Shown: one piece after another, positions 24,248-33,576 of the stretch | How the letters are laid out: each line of letters starts with the position of its first letter | Position numbering within the stretch: position 1 is the first letter of the stretch | Assembly: GCA_003228175.2 (NCBI GenBank) | Contig: QGNQ01000011.1 | Span: 1 to 59,617, forward strand | DNA: 59,617 nt | From: Chloroflexota bacterium | GTDB lineage: Bacteria; Chloroflexota; Dehalococcoidia; Bin125 | Direction: 5' to 3' | The notes under the pieces: generated by a model | What the model saw: the letters and a program-made list of their open reading frames with translations, nothing else | What the model was told of the DNA's origin: nothing | Database searches by the model: none | Made by a program: the position numbers and the translations under genes

Positions 24248-24814
24248 TCAGCCCCCGACCTGGGTCACCTGCGCGCCGTACGCCCGATGATGGCGATGGC
24301 GCTGGCCCTGGAGGCGGGTCCGCGCCGCGGCCGGGTCGTCGTCAATCCGGGTCATGATCAGCGCGTCTTCCTTGTCGGCGTAGTAGCGCCGGTGCCGCCC
24401 GACGATCTGGAAGCCGTGCTTGCCGTAGAGCGCCTGGGCGCTGACGTTCGAGGCGCGGCACTCCAGCGTGACACCGGGCACGCCGGCCTCCAGCGCCAGC
24501 TCAAGTGCGCGCATGACGAGCAGGGCGCCGAGGCCGCGTCGTTGGGCATCCGGATCGACGCCGATGGTGACGATGTGCACGGCGTCGGCGATCACCCAGC
24601 AGCCGATGTAGCCGAGCGGTGATCCCGGCGACTCCTCGACGACGAAGTAGCGGGCGAGGCGGTTCTCGCGCAGTTCGGCCTGGAAGGCGCTCTCCGGCCA
24701 GCCGCCGTCGCTGCCAAAGGCGCGCAAGTCAATGCGGCCGACGGCGGGGACATCGCGCACCGCCATCGCGCGGAGGACTAGCGAGCGCATGTTGACCGGC
24801 GCGGTTCGGGCCAT
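24248..24814 (-). CDS. rimI: RimI-like GNAT N-acetyltransferase
   Basis: A 188-residue GNAT protein. Acetyl-CoA-binding motif A is HIVTIGVDPDAQRRGLGALL, followed by TLECRASNVSAQALYGKHGF and RRYYADKEDALIM, a pattern typical of RimI, the acetylase of the N-terminal Ala of ribosomal protein bS18. The C-terminal 35 residues are basic and His-rich, beyond the usual RimI end. It is not beside tsaB or tsaD, where rimI often sits, so substrate assignment is less certain. TAAACT seven bases before the ATG suggests a leaderless mRNA. Confidence 0.8.
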   Translation of the reverse strand: MARTAPVNMRSLVLRAMAVRDVPAVGRIDLRAFGSDGGWPESAFQAELRENRLARYFVVEESPGSPLGYIGCWVIADAVHIVTIGVDPDAQRRGLGALLVMRALELALEAGVPGVTLECRASNVSAQALYGKHGFQIVGRHRRYYADKEDALIMTRIDDDPAAARTRLQGQRHRHHRAYGAQVTQVGG

Positions 24815-24821
24815 GGGTGGG

Positions 24822-24827
24822 AGTTTA
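24822..24827 (-). promoter_or_regulatory. -10 box TAAACT of a leaderless rimI mRNA
   Basis: On the minus strand TAAACT ends seven bases (cccaccc) before the ATG at 24814. Confidence 0.6.
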
Positions 24828-24910
24828 CCGGTCGTATGGGGCCGGACCGGGCACCGTATCTAGTGTGTCGGTGTGCACGCTGCTGCCCGCAGGGCCCGCA
24901 AGAAGGGACT

Positions 24911-24916
24911 TATACT
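24911..24916 (+). promoter_or_regulatory. -10 box TATACT of the ABC exporter operon
   Basis: TATACT would start transcription near 24923 and give a leader of about 19 bases before ATG 24942. A second candidate, TAGTGT at 24861-24866, ends six bases before an in-frame GTG at 24873 and would give a longer, leaderless product. Confidence 0.5.
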
Positions 24917-24941
24917 TCGGCCATCCGCAGAATTGAGTGAA

Positions 24942-26831
24942 ATGCCTGAGTCTCCGCCCACGTCCGGAGCTGCCGCTCCGGCCCCTGACTCCGATCCTCC
25001 CGTGTCCGCGCCTGCGGAGGCGGCACCTGGGGACGCCGCCGTTCACGTCATTTGGCGAATCATCAAGTACGCCCTGCGCTACCGGCGCGGGCTCGGCGCC
25101 ACCCTGCTCGCCACGGTCGGCACGGCCGGCTTCGCCATCGCGACGCCGGAGCTCCTGGAGTGGGCTGTGGACACCGGTCTGGGGGTGGAGGTCGAAGGCG
25201 GCGTCACCACTGTGGACGTGGACGAGAGTCTGCTCGTTGTGGCGGGGCTGGCGCTGCTGGGGGCGGCGCTCTTCCGTGGTATCTCACAGTTCGTGCAGGC
25301 CTATCTGGGCGAGTCCATCGCGCAGGCGGTCGCCTATGACATCCGGAACCAGATCTACGAGCGCCTCCAGGCCCTCTCGTTCGCCTACCACGACGATGCG
25401 GAGACGGGCCAAGTCATGGTCCGCGCGACGCAGGACGTTGAAGTGGTGCGGATGTTCCTCAACATCGGCGGCATTCGGCTGATCTTCACGGTGGGCCTGC
25501 TGACGACTGTGATGATTCTGATGTTTCTGACGAACGCGCTCGTGGCGCTGGTGGTGCTGCCGTTCATGCTGGTGTTGGCGATCCGTTCGTACATGGTGTC
25601 CCGCGCGTTGGTGCCGCTGTGGCGCGACGTGCAAGAGGGACAGGCACAGCTGGGCACCGTGCTGCAGGAGGCGCTGACCGGGATCCGCGTGGTGAAGGCC
25701 TTCGCGCGGGAGCCGGTAGAGGGCGAGAAGTTCGGGGTGAAGGCGAAGTGGCTCTACCGGACCAGCTACACCACCTCCATGATTCAGGCCCGCCATCAGC
25801 CGTTCATGACGGCGCTCTGGATGGGGGCGATGATCGCGACGGTCTGGGTGGGTGGGATTGAGGTCGCTAACGGCAACCTGGACGCCGGCGGGCTGACCAA
25901 GTTCCTGTTCTTCGTGGCACTGATCCAGATGCCGGTGCGGACCCTGGGCTGGATGGTGATGATGGTGCCGCGGGCGGCGACGGCCGGGCGGCGTATTTTC
26001 GAGATTCTGGACCGCGAGTCGGTGGTGCTGGAATCGCCCACCGCCGTTGCGCCGACCGCGCCGCGGGGGCACGTGCGCTTCGAGGATGTGAGTTTCAGCT
26101 ACGACGGCGAACGCCAGGTGCTGGATCATGTGGACTTCGACGCCAAGCCCGGTGAGGTGGTGGCGCTGCTGGGCCCCACCGGATCCGGCAAGACCAGCAT
26201 TGTCAATTTGATCCCCCGTTTCTACGACGTGACCGGCGGCGCGGTGACGTTTGACGGCGCCGATGTGCGCGGCCTGACGATGGCCGGGCTGCGCGCGGAG
26301 GTCGCGATCGTGCAGCAGGACGTGTTCTTGTTCGCTGCGACGCTGCGCGACAACATTGCCTACGGACGCCCGGACGCGACGGACGAGGAAGTTGAAGCGG
26401 CCGCGCGACTGGCTCGCGTCCACGATCACATCGTGACGTTGCCGGCGGGGTACCGAACCTGGGTGGGGGAGCGCGGCGCGACGCTGTCCGGCGGGCAGAA
26501 GCAGCGCATCGCGATCGCGCGGGCACTCCTGATGGATCCGCGCGTGCTCGTCTTTGATGACTCCACGTCCAGTGTTGACACGGGGACGGAGCAGGAGATT
26601 CAGCGGGCGATGTCGGCGTTGATGCGGGGGCGAACGACGTTCATCATCGCGCACCGGCTGCGCAGCGTCCGGGACGCCGATCAGATTCTGGTGCTCGATC
26701 AGGGCCGCATTGTGCAACGCGGCCGGCACGCGGAGTTGCTGGCCCAGGGTGGCCTCTACCGCGAGATCCACGACTTGGAGCTGCGTGACCAGGCAGAGGC
26801 CTACGCACAGATCGCCGGAGGGGCGGAGTAA
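24942..26831 (+). CDS. Heterodimeric ABC exporter, subunit A (degenerate catalytic site)
   Basis: A 629-residue half-transporter of the MDR/MsbA type: Pro/Ala-rich N terminus, six-helix membrane domain (about 30-330) and nucleotide-binding domain. ATPase motifs: Walker A GPTGSGKTS, Q-loop QQDVF, signature LSGGQKQR, Walker B VLVFDDSTSS. The catalytic Glu after Walker B is Asp, the pattern of the non-hydrolysing subunit in TM287/288 or BmrCD-type heterodimers. The substrate is unknown; lipid, drug or peptide export are all possible. The stop overlaps the next start (TAATG), so the two halves are coupled. GTG 24873 is an alternative start. Confidence 0.9.
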   Translation: MPESPPTSGAAAPAPDSDPPVSAPAEAAPGDAAVHVIWRIIKYALRYRRGLGATLLATVGTAGFAIATPELLEWAVDTGLGVEVEGGVTTVDVDESLLVVAGLALLGAALFRGISQFVQAYLGESIAQAVAYDIRNQIYERLQALSFAYHDDAETGQVMVRATQDVEVVRMFLNIGGIRLIFTVGLLTTVMILMFLTNALVALVVLPFMLVLAIRSYMVSRALVPLWRDVQEGQAQLGTVLQEALTGIRVVKAFAREPVEGEKFGVKAKWLYRTSYTTSMIQARHQPFMTALWMGAMIATVWVGGIEVANGNLDAGGLTKFLFFVALIQMPVRTLGWMVMMVPRAATAGRRIFEILDRESVVLESPTAVAPTAPRGHVRFEDVSFSYDGERQVLDHVDFDAKPGEVVALLGPTGSGKTSIVNLIPRFYDVTGGAVTFDGADVRGLTMAGLRAEVAIVQQDVFLFAATLRDNIAYGRPDATDEEVEAAARLARVHDHIVTLPAGYRTWVGERGATLSGGQKQRIAIARALLMDPRVLVFDDSTSSVDTGTEQEIQRAMSALMRGRTTFIIAHRLRSVRDADQILVLDQGRIVQRGRHAELLAQGGLYREIHDLELRDQAEAYAQIAGGAE

Positions 26832-28813
26832 TGGGCTTCGGCGGAGGGATGGCCGGTGGCTGGTCGACCAACTTGGGTGGGCAGGGCCACGGCGGTCGCG
26901 GCAATAACTGGGGCAGCTCCTCACACGGGGACTGGGAGGACGAGTACGGCTCGCTGTACAACCCGGCGTTGGTGAAGCGCATGGTGCGCTACCTGGTCCC
27001 GCACAAGCGGCCCGCCGGGATGGCCTTCCTGTCGATGGTGGCGTTCGCGTGCTTCTCCTACGTGCAACCGCTTTTGATCACGATCGCGGTGCGGGATTTC
27101 ATCACAGGTGGAGACCTATCGGGCCTGAAGTGGCTGATGTTCGCGTTCATCGGGGTTGCGATTGGCGCCTGGGTCGCGGAGTTCGCCCGCCAGTGGGCGA
27201 TGGCGCGCGTGGGGCACGCCGTGCTGCTGCGAATGCGGCGCGAGCTCTTCGACCATCTGATGTCGTTGTCGCAGAAGTTCTACGACGATGCCGAAGTGGG
27301 TCGTGTGATGTCGCGGGTGACATCCGATGTGCAGGTGTTGCAGGAGCTCCTGACGACGGGCGTGCTGACGGTGATCGCGGACGTCATTGGGCTGGTGATC
27401 GTGATCGTGGTGGTGCTGATCCTGGATTGGCAGCTGGCGCTGGTCACGTTCGCGGTCTTGCCGATCCTGATCGGCGTGATGATCTTCTGGAGTCGCTATG
27501 CGCGTCGTGCCTTTCTGGAGGTACGGATTGCGATCTCGGGCGTGAACGGCACGCTGAATGAAGACCTGAACGGAGTTCGGGTGGTGCAGGGGCTGAGCCG
27601 CGAAGCGGAGAACGCCCGCCGCTTTGACCGCATCAACGATCGCAACCTGCGCGCGACGCGCCGGGCCGGGCTCCTCTCCGCCTCGGTCATTCCGGTGGTT
27701 GAGGTGCTGATTGCGGTGGCGACGGCGCTGGTCATCGTGGTCGCTGGAATCCGCCTTGCGGATGGCAGTCTCGATCCGGCATTGGGCTTCGCGGCCGTGC
27801 TGGGCTTCGCGCTGTACATCCAGCGCTTTTTCGACCCGGTGCGCGACCTGGTCCTGCAGTACACGATGTTCCAGCGGGCGATTGCGGGGGCCGAGCGAAT
27901 CTTCGAGGTGCTGGACACGCCGCCGGAGATCGTTGATAAGGCGGACGCGGTCGTGCTGGACGACATCACGGGGGATGTCGTGTTCGACAACGTCAGTCTG
28001 GAGTACGTCGAGGGGCTCCGGGTCCTGCATGATGTGAGTCTGCACGTGAAGCCGGGCGAGACGGTCGCTTTCGTGGGGTCGACCGGCGCTGGCAAGACAT
28101 CGATGACGTCGCTCATTTCGCGCAGCTACGACGTGACGGAGGGGGCGATTCGCGTCGATGGACACGACGTGCGTGACGTGGAGCGTCGCTCGCTGACCCG
28201 GCGCATGGGCGTGGTGCTGCAAGACGCATTCCTGTTTTCTGGCACGGTGTCCGAAAACATTGGCTACGGGAACCTCGACGCCACCCAGGAGGACATTCAT
28301 CGCGCGGCGACGATCGTCGGCGCGGATGGCTGGATCCGACGCTTGCCCAATGGCTACGAAACGGTACTGGCCGAGCGCGCGCAGAATCTCTCGCTGGGCC
28401 AGCGGCAGCTGTTGGCCTTCGCGCGAGCGGTGGTCGCGGACCCGCGCATCCTGATCCTGGACGAGGCGACGGCGAATGTGGACTCGCAGACCGAGGCGAT
28501 GATCCAGGCGGCGATCGCGAAGGTGATGCAGGGCCGGACGGCGTTCGTGATCGCACACCGGCTGAGCACGATTCGCTCCGTCGATCGCATCCTGGTCATG
28601 CGCGATGGGCGCATCGTGGAGTCGGGCAGCCACGAGGAGCTGTTGGAGCAAGACGGCCAATACGCGGAGCTGTACCGGCTGACCTACGCCGAGGAGGAGT
28701 CGGAGCAGTTCGACGAAGAAGCGGCGCTGGGCGTACTCAGTCAACTCTGGGAGCGCGCTCGCGCCGAGAAGGCTGGTGCCGCGCCCGTCCCCGCACCCGC
28801 GTCGGGCGACTAG
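26831..28813 (+). CDS. Heterodimeric ABC exporter, subunit B (canonical catalytic Glu)
   Basis: A 660-residue half-transporter partner of the preceding gene. An unusual Gly/Asn/Trp-rich cytoplasmic N terminus of about 40 residues comes before the six-helix membrane domain. Motifs: Walker [11 protein letters not shown]-loop LQDAF, signature LSLGQRQ (deviating from LSGGQ), Walker [12 protein letters not shown] with the catalytic Glu. Its deviant signature would face the Asp-bearing Walker site of subunit A, forming the inactive nucleotide site, while its own Glu pairs with the perfect signature of subunit A. The stop overlaps the convergent ruvB stop by four bases. Confidence 0.9.
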   Translation: MGFGGGMAGGWSTNLGGQGHGGRGNNWGSSSHGDWEDEYGSLYNPALVKRMVRYLVPHKRPAGMAFLSMVAFACFSYVQPLLITIAVRDFITGGDLSGLKWLMFAFIGVAIGAWVAEFARQWAMARVGHAVLLRMRRELFDHLMSLSQKFYDDAEVGRVMSRVTSDVQVLQELLTTGVLTVIADVIGLVIVIVVVLILDWQLALVTFAVLPILIGVMIFWSRYARRAFLEVRIAISGVNGTLNEDLNGVRVVQGLSREAENARRFDRINDRNLRATRRAGLLSASVIPVVEVLIAVATALVIVVAGIRLADGSLDPALGFAAVLGFALYIQRFFDPVRDLVLQYTMFQRAIAGAERIFEVLDTPPEIVDKADAVVLDDITGDVVFDNVSLEYVEGLRVLHDVSLHVKPGETVAFVGSTGAGKTSMTSLISRSYDVTEGAIRVDGHDVRDVERRSLTRRMGVVLQDAFLFSGTVSENIGYGNLDATQEDIHRAATIVGADGWIRRLPNGYETVLAERAQNLSLGQRQLLAFARAVVADPRILILDEATANVDSQTEAMIQAAIAKVMQGRTAFVIAHRLSTIRSVDRILVMRDGRIVESGSHEELLEQDGQYAELYRLTYAEEESEQFDEEAALGVLSQLWERARAEKAGAAPVPAPASGD

Positions 28814-29928
28814 CTCGGCGACTCGTCTGGCAGGCCGTCGGGGGGAGCTTCGTCCGCTGGCGGACCGAAGAGGGAGGGCTGCGTCGTCCCCGGCGCGTTC
28901 TCTGGTGGCTCGAAGCCCAGGTGTCGCCAAGCGGCCGGCGTCGCGACGCGGCCACGTGGCGTGCGCTGCAGGAAGCCGAGCTGCAAGAGGTAGGGCTCGT
29001 AGACATCCATGACCGTGTCCGACTCCTCGGCGACGGAGGCCGCCAGGGTCTCCAGCCCGACAGGCCCGCCGCCGAACCGCTCGATCAGCGTGCGCAGGAG
29101 GCCGCGGTCGCGATCGTCGAGGCCCAGGCGGTCGACGCCAAGTTGTGCCAGGGCGGTATCCGCGACCGTTGCATCGACGGTGCCGTCGCCGCGAACCTCG
29201 GCGTAGTCGCGCACTCGTCGCAGCAGGCGGTTGGCGATGCGCGGTGTACCGCGGGCACGATGGGCGAGCGTCTCAGCGCCATCGTCGCTGATCGGGATCT
29301 TGAGCTTGACGGCATTCGTGCGGACAAGCCCGGCGAGGTCGTGCGGCTGGTAAAACTCCAGTCGCTGGACCATGCCGAAGCGGTCACGCAACGGTGAACT
29401 GATCATGGCGTAGCGGGTCGTCGCGCCGACGAGGGTGAACGGCTTGACCTGGAGTCGCACGCTACGCGCCCCCGGCCCCTTGCCGATGAGCAGGTCGAGG
29501 GCGAAGTCTTCCATCGCGGGGTAGAGGACCTCCTCGACGGCGTGGGGCAGGCGGTGCATCTCATCGATAAAGAAGACGTCGCCCTCCTGGAGTGTTGTGA
29601 GGATGCCGGCCAGGTCGCCGGGACGGGCGATCGCGGGTCCCGACGAGGAGCGCAAGTTGACGCCCAACTCCGCCGCGACGATGCGGGCCAGGGTGGTCTT
29701 GCCCAAGCCGGGCGGGCCGTAGAAGAGCAAATGGTCGGGCGGCTCGCCGCGCCGCTGGGCGGCGGTGAGGGCGATGGTGAGGGCGTCTTTGAGCCCGGGT
29801 TGGCCGACGAAGTCGGCCAGGCGGTTGGGGCGCAGCGATCGTTCGAGGGTCTCGTCGGCGCCGTCAGGCTCGGGCGCGACGACGCGCGCGGCGCCCGCGT
29901 CTCCGGAGTTCGTGGAGCTATTCGCCAT
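28810..29928 (-). CDS. ruvB: Holliday junction branch-migration ATPase
   Basis: A 372-residue AAA+ motor that, with RuvA, drives branch migration of Holliday junctions. Visible are [20 protein letters not shown], Walker [22 protein letters not shown], Walker B FIDEMHRL, the sensor [18 protein letters not shown] and the C-terminal winged helix ([16 protein letters not shown]). Length is normal. ATG 29928 is preferred to the upstream TTG 29949; TATAGT at 29958-29963 (minus) could be its -10, with no clear Shine-Dalgarno. ruvA and ruvC are not adjacent. Confidence 0.94.
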   Translation of the reverse strand: MANSSTNSGDAGAARVVAPEPDGADETLERSLRPNRLADFVGQPGLKDALTIALTAAQRRGEPPDHLLFYGPPGLGKTTLARIVAAELGVNLRSSSGPAIARPGDLAGILTTLQEGDVFFIDEMHRLPHAVEEVLYPAMEDFALDLLIGKGPGARSVRLQVKPFTLVGATTRYAMISSPLRDRFGMVQRLEFYQPHDLAGLVRTNAVKLKIPISDDGAETLAHRARGTPRIANRLLRRVRDYAEVRGDGTVDATVADTALAQLGVDRLGLDDRDRGLLRTLIERFGGGPVGLETLAASVAEESDTVMDVYEPYLLQLGFLQRTPRGRVATPAAWRHLGFEPPENAPGTTQPSLFGPPADEAPPDGLPDESPS

Positions 29929-30074
29929 GCGATCCCGACCTGCCGCCAACCGCCGACACTATACACGCACAGGTGTTCTGGATCGGCGGGCGGATGGCAC
30001 CAGGGGTGCCCGACGACCTGTCGCCTGGAGGTAGCTTGCGCCTTCGGGTGATGCTGCATCCCTGGGATGTCCGG

Positions 30075-30677
30075 CTAGGCTTCGCGGCCGCCCACTTGCG
30101 ACAGCGCCCAGTTGCGCGTTTCGAGGGCGAGCGGATGGACGACGCCGCCGGACGCGAGGTACTGGGCGATGCGCCGGTCCAAGAAGGCCAGCAGGGCGGC
30201 CGCAGGGTGGTGGTTGGCGAGCGTGCGGATGCCGGCCAGTCCGGGGTCGGCCGAGACTTTGGCGGGCTCCAGCTTGTCGGCGAGGAAGAGCGTGAGGGCG
30301 ATTGGGCTCATATCCGGGCGCCCGGTGGTGTGGACGCGGATCGCCTCCAGCACCTCCGTGTCCCGCACGCCCCAGTCGCTCTGGGCGCGCAGCGCGGCGA
30401 CGGGCCCGTGCAGGAGGATCGGCGCCGCCTGCTGTGCGACGTCGGGCGCGATGCCAAGTGCCGCCGCTTCGCGGAGCAGCGCGTCGTCGTCGAAGTGGCG
30501 GTAGAGGTCGTGGCCCCAGGCGGCGGCCTGCACGCGTAGGGGATCGACTTCGTGCAGCGGCGCGAGCCGGCGCGACTCCGTCACGACGCGGCCAATATGC
30601 CCCTGTAGCCAGGACGGCAGGCCGTCCGTGCGGGCGCGCAGCAGCTCGATCAGCGCGGCGGGGTCGCCGTCGGGCAT
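30075..30677 (-). CDS. yqeK: YqeK-like HD-domain hydrolase
   Basis: A 200-residue HD-superfamily phosphohydrolase. The metal-binding HD pair is in AAAWGHDLYRHFDDD, and the YqeK signature EAIRVHTTGRPDMSPIALTL followed by FLADKLEPAKVSADPG is clear. YqeK proteins split Ap4A symmetrically. In many bacteria yqeK lies with nadD and rsfS; here it follows a HIT-family nucleotide hydrolase gene by three bases, so two dinucleotide-acting enzymes appear co-expressed. ATG 30677 is chosen; a TTG one codon upstream is in frame. Confidence 0.85.
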   Translation of the reverse strand: MPDGDPAALIELLRARTDGLPSWLQGHIGRVVTESRRLAPLHEVDPLRVQAAAWGHDLYRHFDDDALLREAAALGIAPDVAQQAAPILLHGPVAALRAQSDWGVRDTEVLEAIRVHTTGRPDMSPIALTLFLADKLEPAKVSADPGLAGIRTLANHHPAAALLAFLDRRIAQYLASGGVVHPLALETRNWALSQVGGREA

Positions 30678-30680
30678 CAA

Positions 30681-31034
30681 CTAGCCCTCAACGCCCAGTC
30701 GTCGCCCGCCCAGGAGGTGCAGGTGCAAGTGGGGGATGGTCATGCCGGCGGCCTCGCCCACGTTGAAGGTCAGCCGGTAGCCGTCGTCGGCTACGCCTTC
30801 CGTCCGCGCGACTTGCGCGGCGGCGGTGAACAGCTCTGCCAGCAGGGGGCCATGGGCCCGATTCAGGTCGCGAGCGTCTGCCACGTGCTGCTTGGGGATC
30901 ACCAGTACGTGGACGGGCGCGCGCGGGCTGATGTCGCGGATCGCGAAGATGTGGTCGTTCTCGATGAGCGGCTCGATCGGGATCTCGCCGGTCGCCATCT
31001 TGCAGAACAGACAATCGGGGGCGCCCGCGGTCAC
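30681..31034 (-). CDS. HIT-family (HINT-like) nucleotide hydrolase
   Basis: A 117-residue histidine-triad protein. The N-terminal CLFCKMATGEIP and IRDISPRAPVHVLVIPKQH are HINT-specific, and the triad HLHLHLLGG lies near residue 100. HINT proteins hydrolyse phosphoramidates such as AMP-lysine and adenylated intermediates. The second Cys pair of the zinc version is missing. The GTG start overlaps the stop of the upstream membrane-protein gene (GTGA), so translation is coupled, and yqeK follows after three bases: a membrane protein-HIT-YqeK operon. Confidence 0.92.
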   Translation of the reverse strand: MTAGAPDCLFCKMATGEIPIEPLIENDHIFAIRDISPRAPVHVLVIPKQHVADARDLNRAHGPLLAELFTAAAQVARTEGVADDGYRLTFNVGEAAGMTIPHLHLHLLGGRRLGVEG

Positions 31035-31654
31035 TCGTCGGCGTCCCGACCGCGGGCAGGCGGGCGCTCGTTGCGGCGCACGGGCACGCCGACGAACGTG
31101 CCCAGTGGCAAGGCCGCCGCCATGACTTCTTGGTCGGTGTGATAGGTGCCGATGCCGAGCGGGGGCCGGTTGTAGAAGCCGATCGCTGCGAAGTGCGTCT
31201 CGTTGAGCCGAAAGATGAAGCGCCCGCGCTTGTTCCAGACATAGATGCGTTCCACGTCATCCATCTCGAACTCCCAGTGCCGCCCCCAGATCCAGAGTAA
31301 GCGCTGCTCGACCTGGGCGGTTTCGGTGGCGCCGTCGAAGAGCACCTCCAAGCGGTCGCCGCCGACGGCGCCCAGCACGGCCCAGATGATCGCGCCGCCT
31401 AGGTAGGCGCCGAGAATCGCGAAACCGGCGACTTGCACGGAATCGTCGCCGTTGGAGCCAGTGGCGGACGCGATGCCGAGCGCGATGCCGCCGGCGACGA
31501 GCGAGAAGGCCACCGGGATCACCCAGGGGGGCAAGGGGGTCCACAGCGTGCGCAAGCGCAGGCCGTCGTCGCCGATCTCCTCGATGCGCGCGAAGCCGTA
31601 GCGCTTGGCTGGTTCTGAATCCCGCTTCTTCGCGGATTGACTGGGATCACTCAT
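31031..31654 (-). CDS. Two-helix membrane protein of unknown function
   Basis: A 207-residue protein with a basic cytoplasmic N terminus, two membrane helices (WVIPVAFSLVAGGIALGIAS and VAGFAILGAYLGGAIIWAVL) and a C-terminal beta-rich cytoplasmic domain with aromatic repeats (WIWGRHWEFEMDDVERIYVW, NKRGRFIFRLNETHFAAIGF) resembling a PH-like fold. No enzyme motif seen. TAGCCT on the minus strand ends seven bases before ATG 31654, so it is probably the leaderless first gene of the operon with HIT and yqeK, overlapping the HIT start. Confidence 0.72.
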   Translation of the reverse strand: MSDPSQSAKKRDSEPAKRYGFARIEEIGDDGLRLRTLWTPLPPWVIPVAFSLVAGGIALGIASATGSNGDDSVQVAGFAILGAYLGGAIIWAVLGAVGGDRLEVLFDGATETAQVEQRLLWIWGRHWEFEMDDVERIYVWNKRGRFIFRLNETHFAAIGFYNRPPLGIGTYHTDQEVMAAALPLGTFVGVPVRRNERPPARGRDADE

Positions 31655-31661
31655 GCCAGGG

Positions 31662-31667
31662 AGGCTA
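31662..31667 (-). promoter_or_regulatory. -10 box TAGCCT of a leaderless membrane protein-HIT-yqeK operon
   Basis: On the minus strand TAGCCT is followed by ccctggc and then ATG 31654. There is no Shine-Dalgarno. Confidence 0.55.
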
Positions 31668-31730
31668 GCGACGCTGGGGTTGAGCCGTCCAGCGGCGCCC
31701 ACTGGAGCCGGCGCTCGATCGGGAACCGGG

Positions 31731-31773
31731 AGTCGGTTCTTGGCGTCCTGCCTAGCGACGCCAAGAACCGACT
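31731..31773. repeat. Perfect 17-bp inverted repeat in a divergent intergenic region
   Basis: 31731-31747 is the exact reverse complement of 31757-31773, with nine bases between. It ends four bases before ATG 31778. The 10-mer CTAGCGACGC spanning loop and right arm (31752-31761) also occurs at 31665-31674. It could be a protein-binding site, a leader hairpin or a mobile palindromic element. Confidence 0.8.
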
Positions 31774-31777
31774 GGCG

Positions 31778-33118
31778 ATGGGGAAAGACATGCGTTTGTC
31801 CCAAGTCACTGCGCGAATTGGCCGCCTGGGGCTGGCGGCGGCGTTGGTTGCGCTGGGGGTGGGCCTCCTGGCGATGGCACCGGCCCGGCCGCTGCAGGCC
31901 CAGGCATCGGATGTGGTGATCGACGCGGCGACTGCGGACCTGGGCGAGCGACTGAGCGTCGCCCCGGGCGACTTCGAGGTGCTGCGCCTGGCCTCCGTGA
32001 TCTGGAACAACGGTTGCATTGGCGCGGCGGAGCAGAACGAGGCGTGCACGGAGGCCGAGGTCCCGGGCTTCGCGCTTTGGCTCAGTGATGGCGCCGTGGC
32101 CTACCGGTACCACAGCGATACGACAGCGGCGGCGTTGCGACTGGCCGAGTCGATGATCCCACTCTCGCAGGTGCCGGTTGCGCCGTTGCCGCAGGGAGCG
32201 ACTCCGGCGTTGGCGCTGGAGCGCTTCCTCGATCTGCTGGCGGGCGCGGGCTTTGATGAGATCGTGGTGCAGGAGCTGGCGGCCCTGCGGGACTGGATTC
32301 CTGGGGCCTTCTCGCCGCACTACATCGTGGGCGACGCGACGCTGGAGATCTTTGAGGTCGCGACCGTGGGCGAGGTGGACGCAGCGATCGAGCGGCTGCA
32401 GCAGTTCGGCGGGGACGCCGAGCTGGGCGAGGATCAGGCTCTGTGGCGTTACGAGACGCTGATCGTGATCCTGCTGACCTCGTCCGAGCGGGCGGAGATC
32501 CGCGGCATCCTGAGCGGCCTCATCGGTGCGCCAACGGTTGAGACGACCTTAACCGCACCGCGACCGCGCCCGAGCGCCGCGGCGCTCGACACGAGCGTGG
32601 CGGCACTGATCGACGCGCTCGGGCGCGCGGAGATCGAAGCGATGCAGACCGACGTTGCGGTGCATCGGCCGTTCCTCCCCCCCGACGCCCTCTCGGCCGT
32701 GCTGCGCGCCGGGGACACGAGTATCGAGGTCTACGCGCTGCTCGATCCGGACGCCGTGGCGCAGGCGGTTCGCGACGCCTCGGCCGATTCCGCTGCCTCG
32801 GTCGGCTGGGTGATTTGGACGCGTGGCTCGACGCTGGTGCTGATTGAGGGTCTTGGTCGTGAGAGCAGGGCGTTGCTCGACGTGATCAGCGAGGTGTTCG
32901 GCGCGACGGCGTTCCTGGGCGAGGGTGTCGCCGGTCCTGCGCCAGAGCCGATCGTGGACGCGCCCGGCGCGCCCGAGGCGCTGCCGGCCACCGGCAACGG
33001 CGGTATCGACGATGACGAGGCGCCGCTGTGGGTCTGGGGCGTGATTGCGGCGGTCGCGGTTGGCGCGATTGCGGCGGGCGGCGCCTACCGGATCTGGCTG
33101 CGCGGGCGCACGCCCTAG
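31778..33118 (+). CDS. Secreted protein with LPXTG-like cell-wall sorting signal
   Basis: A 446-residue exported protein of unknown function. A signal peptide (GLAAALVALGVGLLAMAP, then LQAQA) precedes a region with two similar halves containing WRYETLIVILL and WVIWTRGSTLVLIEG, each ending in hydrophobic strands. The C terminus has LPATGNGG, a short acidic spacer, a membrane helix (WVWGVIAAVAVGAIAAGGAY) and basic RIWLRGR, the architecture of a sortase substrate. Start may be ATG 31778 or ATG 31790; the perfect inverted repeat lies immediately upstream. Terminated by the hairpin at 33307. Confidence 0.75.
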   Translation: MGKDMRLSQVTARIGRLGLAAALVALGVGLLAMAPARPLQAQASDVVIDAATADLGERLSVAPGDFEVLRLASVIWNNGCIGAAEQNEACTEAEVPGFALWLSDGAVAYRYHSDTTAAALRLAESMIPLSQVPVAPLPQGATPALALERFLDLLAGAGFDEIVVQELAALRDWIPGAFSPHYIVGDATLEIFEVATVGEVDAAIERLQQFGGDAELGEDQALWRYETLIVILLTSSERAEIRGILSGLIGAPTVETTLTAPRPRPSAAALDTSVAALIDALGRAEIEAMQTDVAVHRPFLPPDALSAVLRAGDTSIEVYALLDPDAVAQAVRDASADSAASVGWVIWTRGSTLVLIEGLGRESRALLDVISEVFGATAFLGEGVAGPAPEPIVDAPGAPEALPATGNGGIDDDEAPLWVWGVIAAVAVGAIAAGGAYRIWLRGRTP

Positions 33119-33576
33119 CGCGGGTTGCTCTTCCTGGAGCACAAGCTGGAGATTGCGCGTGGCGTCGGCGCAACCGCCGTCGTGAGTGCGAAGAGCGTCG
33201 ACCCCGTGGCTCGTAACGTTTCGCGGCGTTGGAGGTCTACTGGGCACGAGACGAGCCACCCACCCGTCTCCCAACGACGTTCCCGCGTCGATATCTCAGG
33301 ACCCAAGAAGGAGAGGGCGGAGCGCATCCCGCCCTCTCCTTCGTTAAGGCGACGAGGTCGTGCCCCCGGTGCCCCTTGGACAGACCCTCCGGCGTCGCGC
33401 AGGAGAACGCGGCCGTCGCTTGGGGCAGGCTCGGCGCCCGCTCGCGAATCCGCGACTTCGCGCGGGGTGAACGGGCCCGCGTCGGAACGCCAGGAAGCCC
33501 GGGTCTCCCGGGTGGGCAGTTCGGCCAGGTGGCGACCCCGCCACCAACACCGTCTGCCGCTTGTCCTGATCGGGGG
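33119..33576. other. Intergenic region, no gene seen apart from a terminator
   Basis: This 458-bp gap holds the terminator at 33307-33342. The left part (33119-33306) and right part (33343-33576) contain GC-rich short inverted repeats, but I find no convincing tRNA, small RNA or coding frame with a start signal. Open frames here run in several directions and look like high-GC noise. Confidence 0.6.
33307..33342. terminator. Strong bidirectional terminator
   Basis: Fourteen perfect pairs (33307-33320 with 33329-33342) close on an eight-base loop, between the LPXTG-like gene and the convergent acyl-CoA dehydrogenase gene. Confidence 0.85.

Noticed and set aside
31637-31777. Upstream extension of the LPXTG-like protein
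   Set aside because: The extension runs through the long inverted repeat and the divergent promoter, and the signal peptide begins after 31778.
33119-33576. tRNA or other structured RNA in the gap before the acyl-CoA dehydrogenase gene
   Set aside because: I found no cloverleaf with a TPsiC-arm motif on either strand; only the terminator hairpin is convincing.
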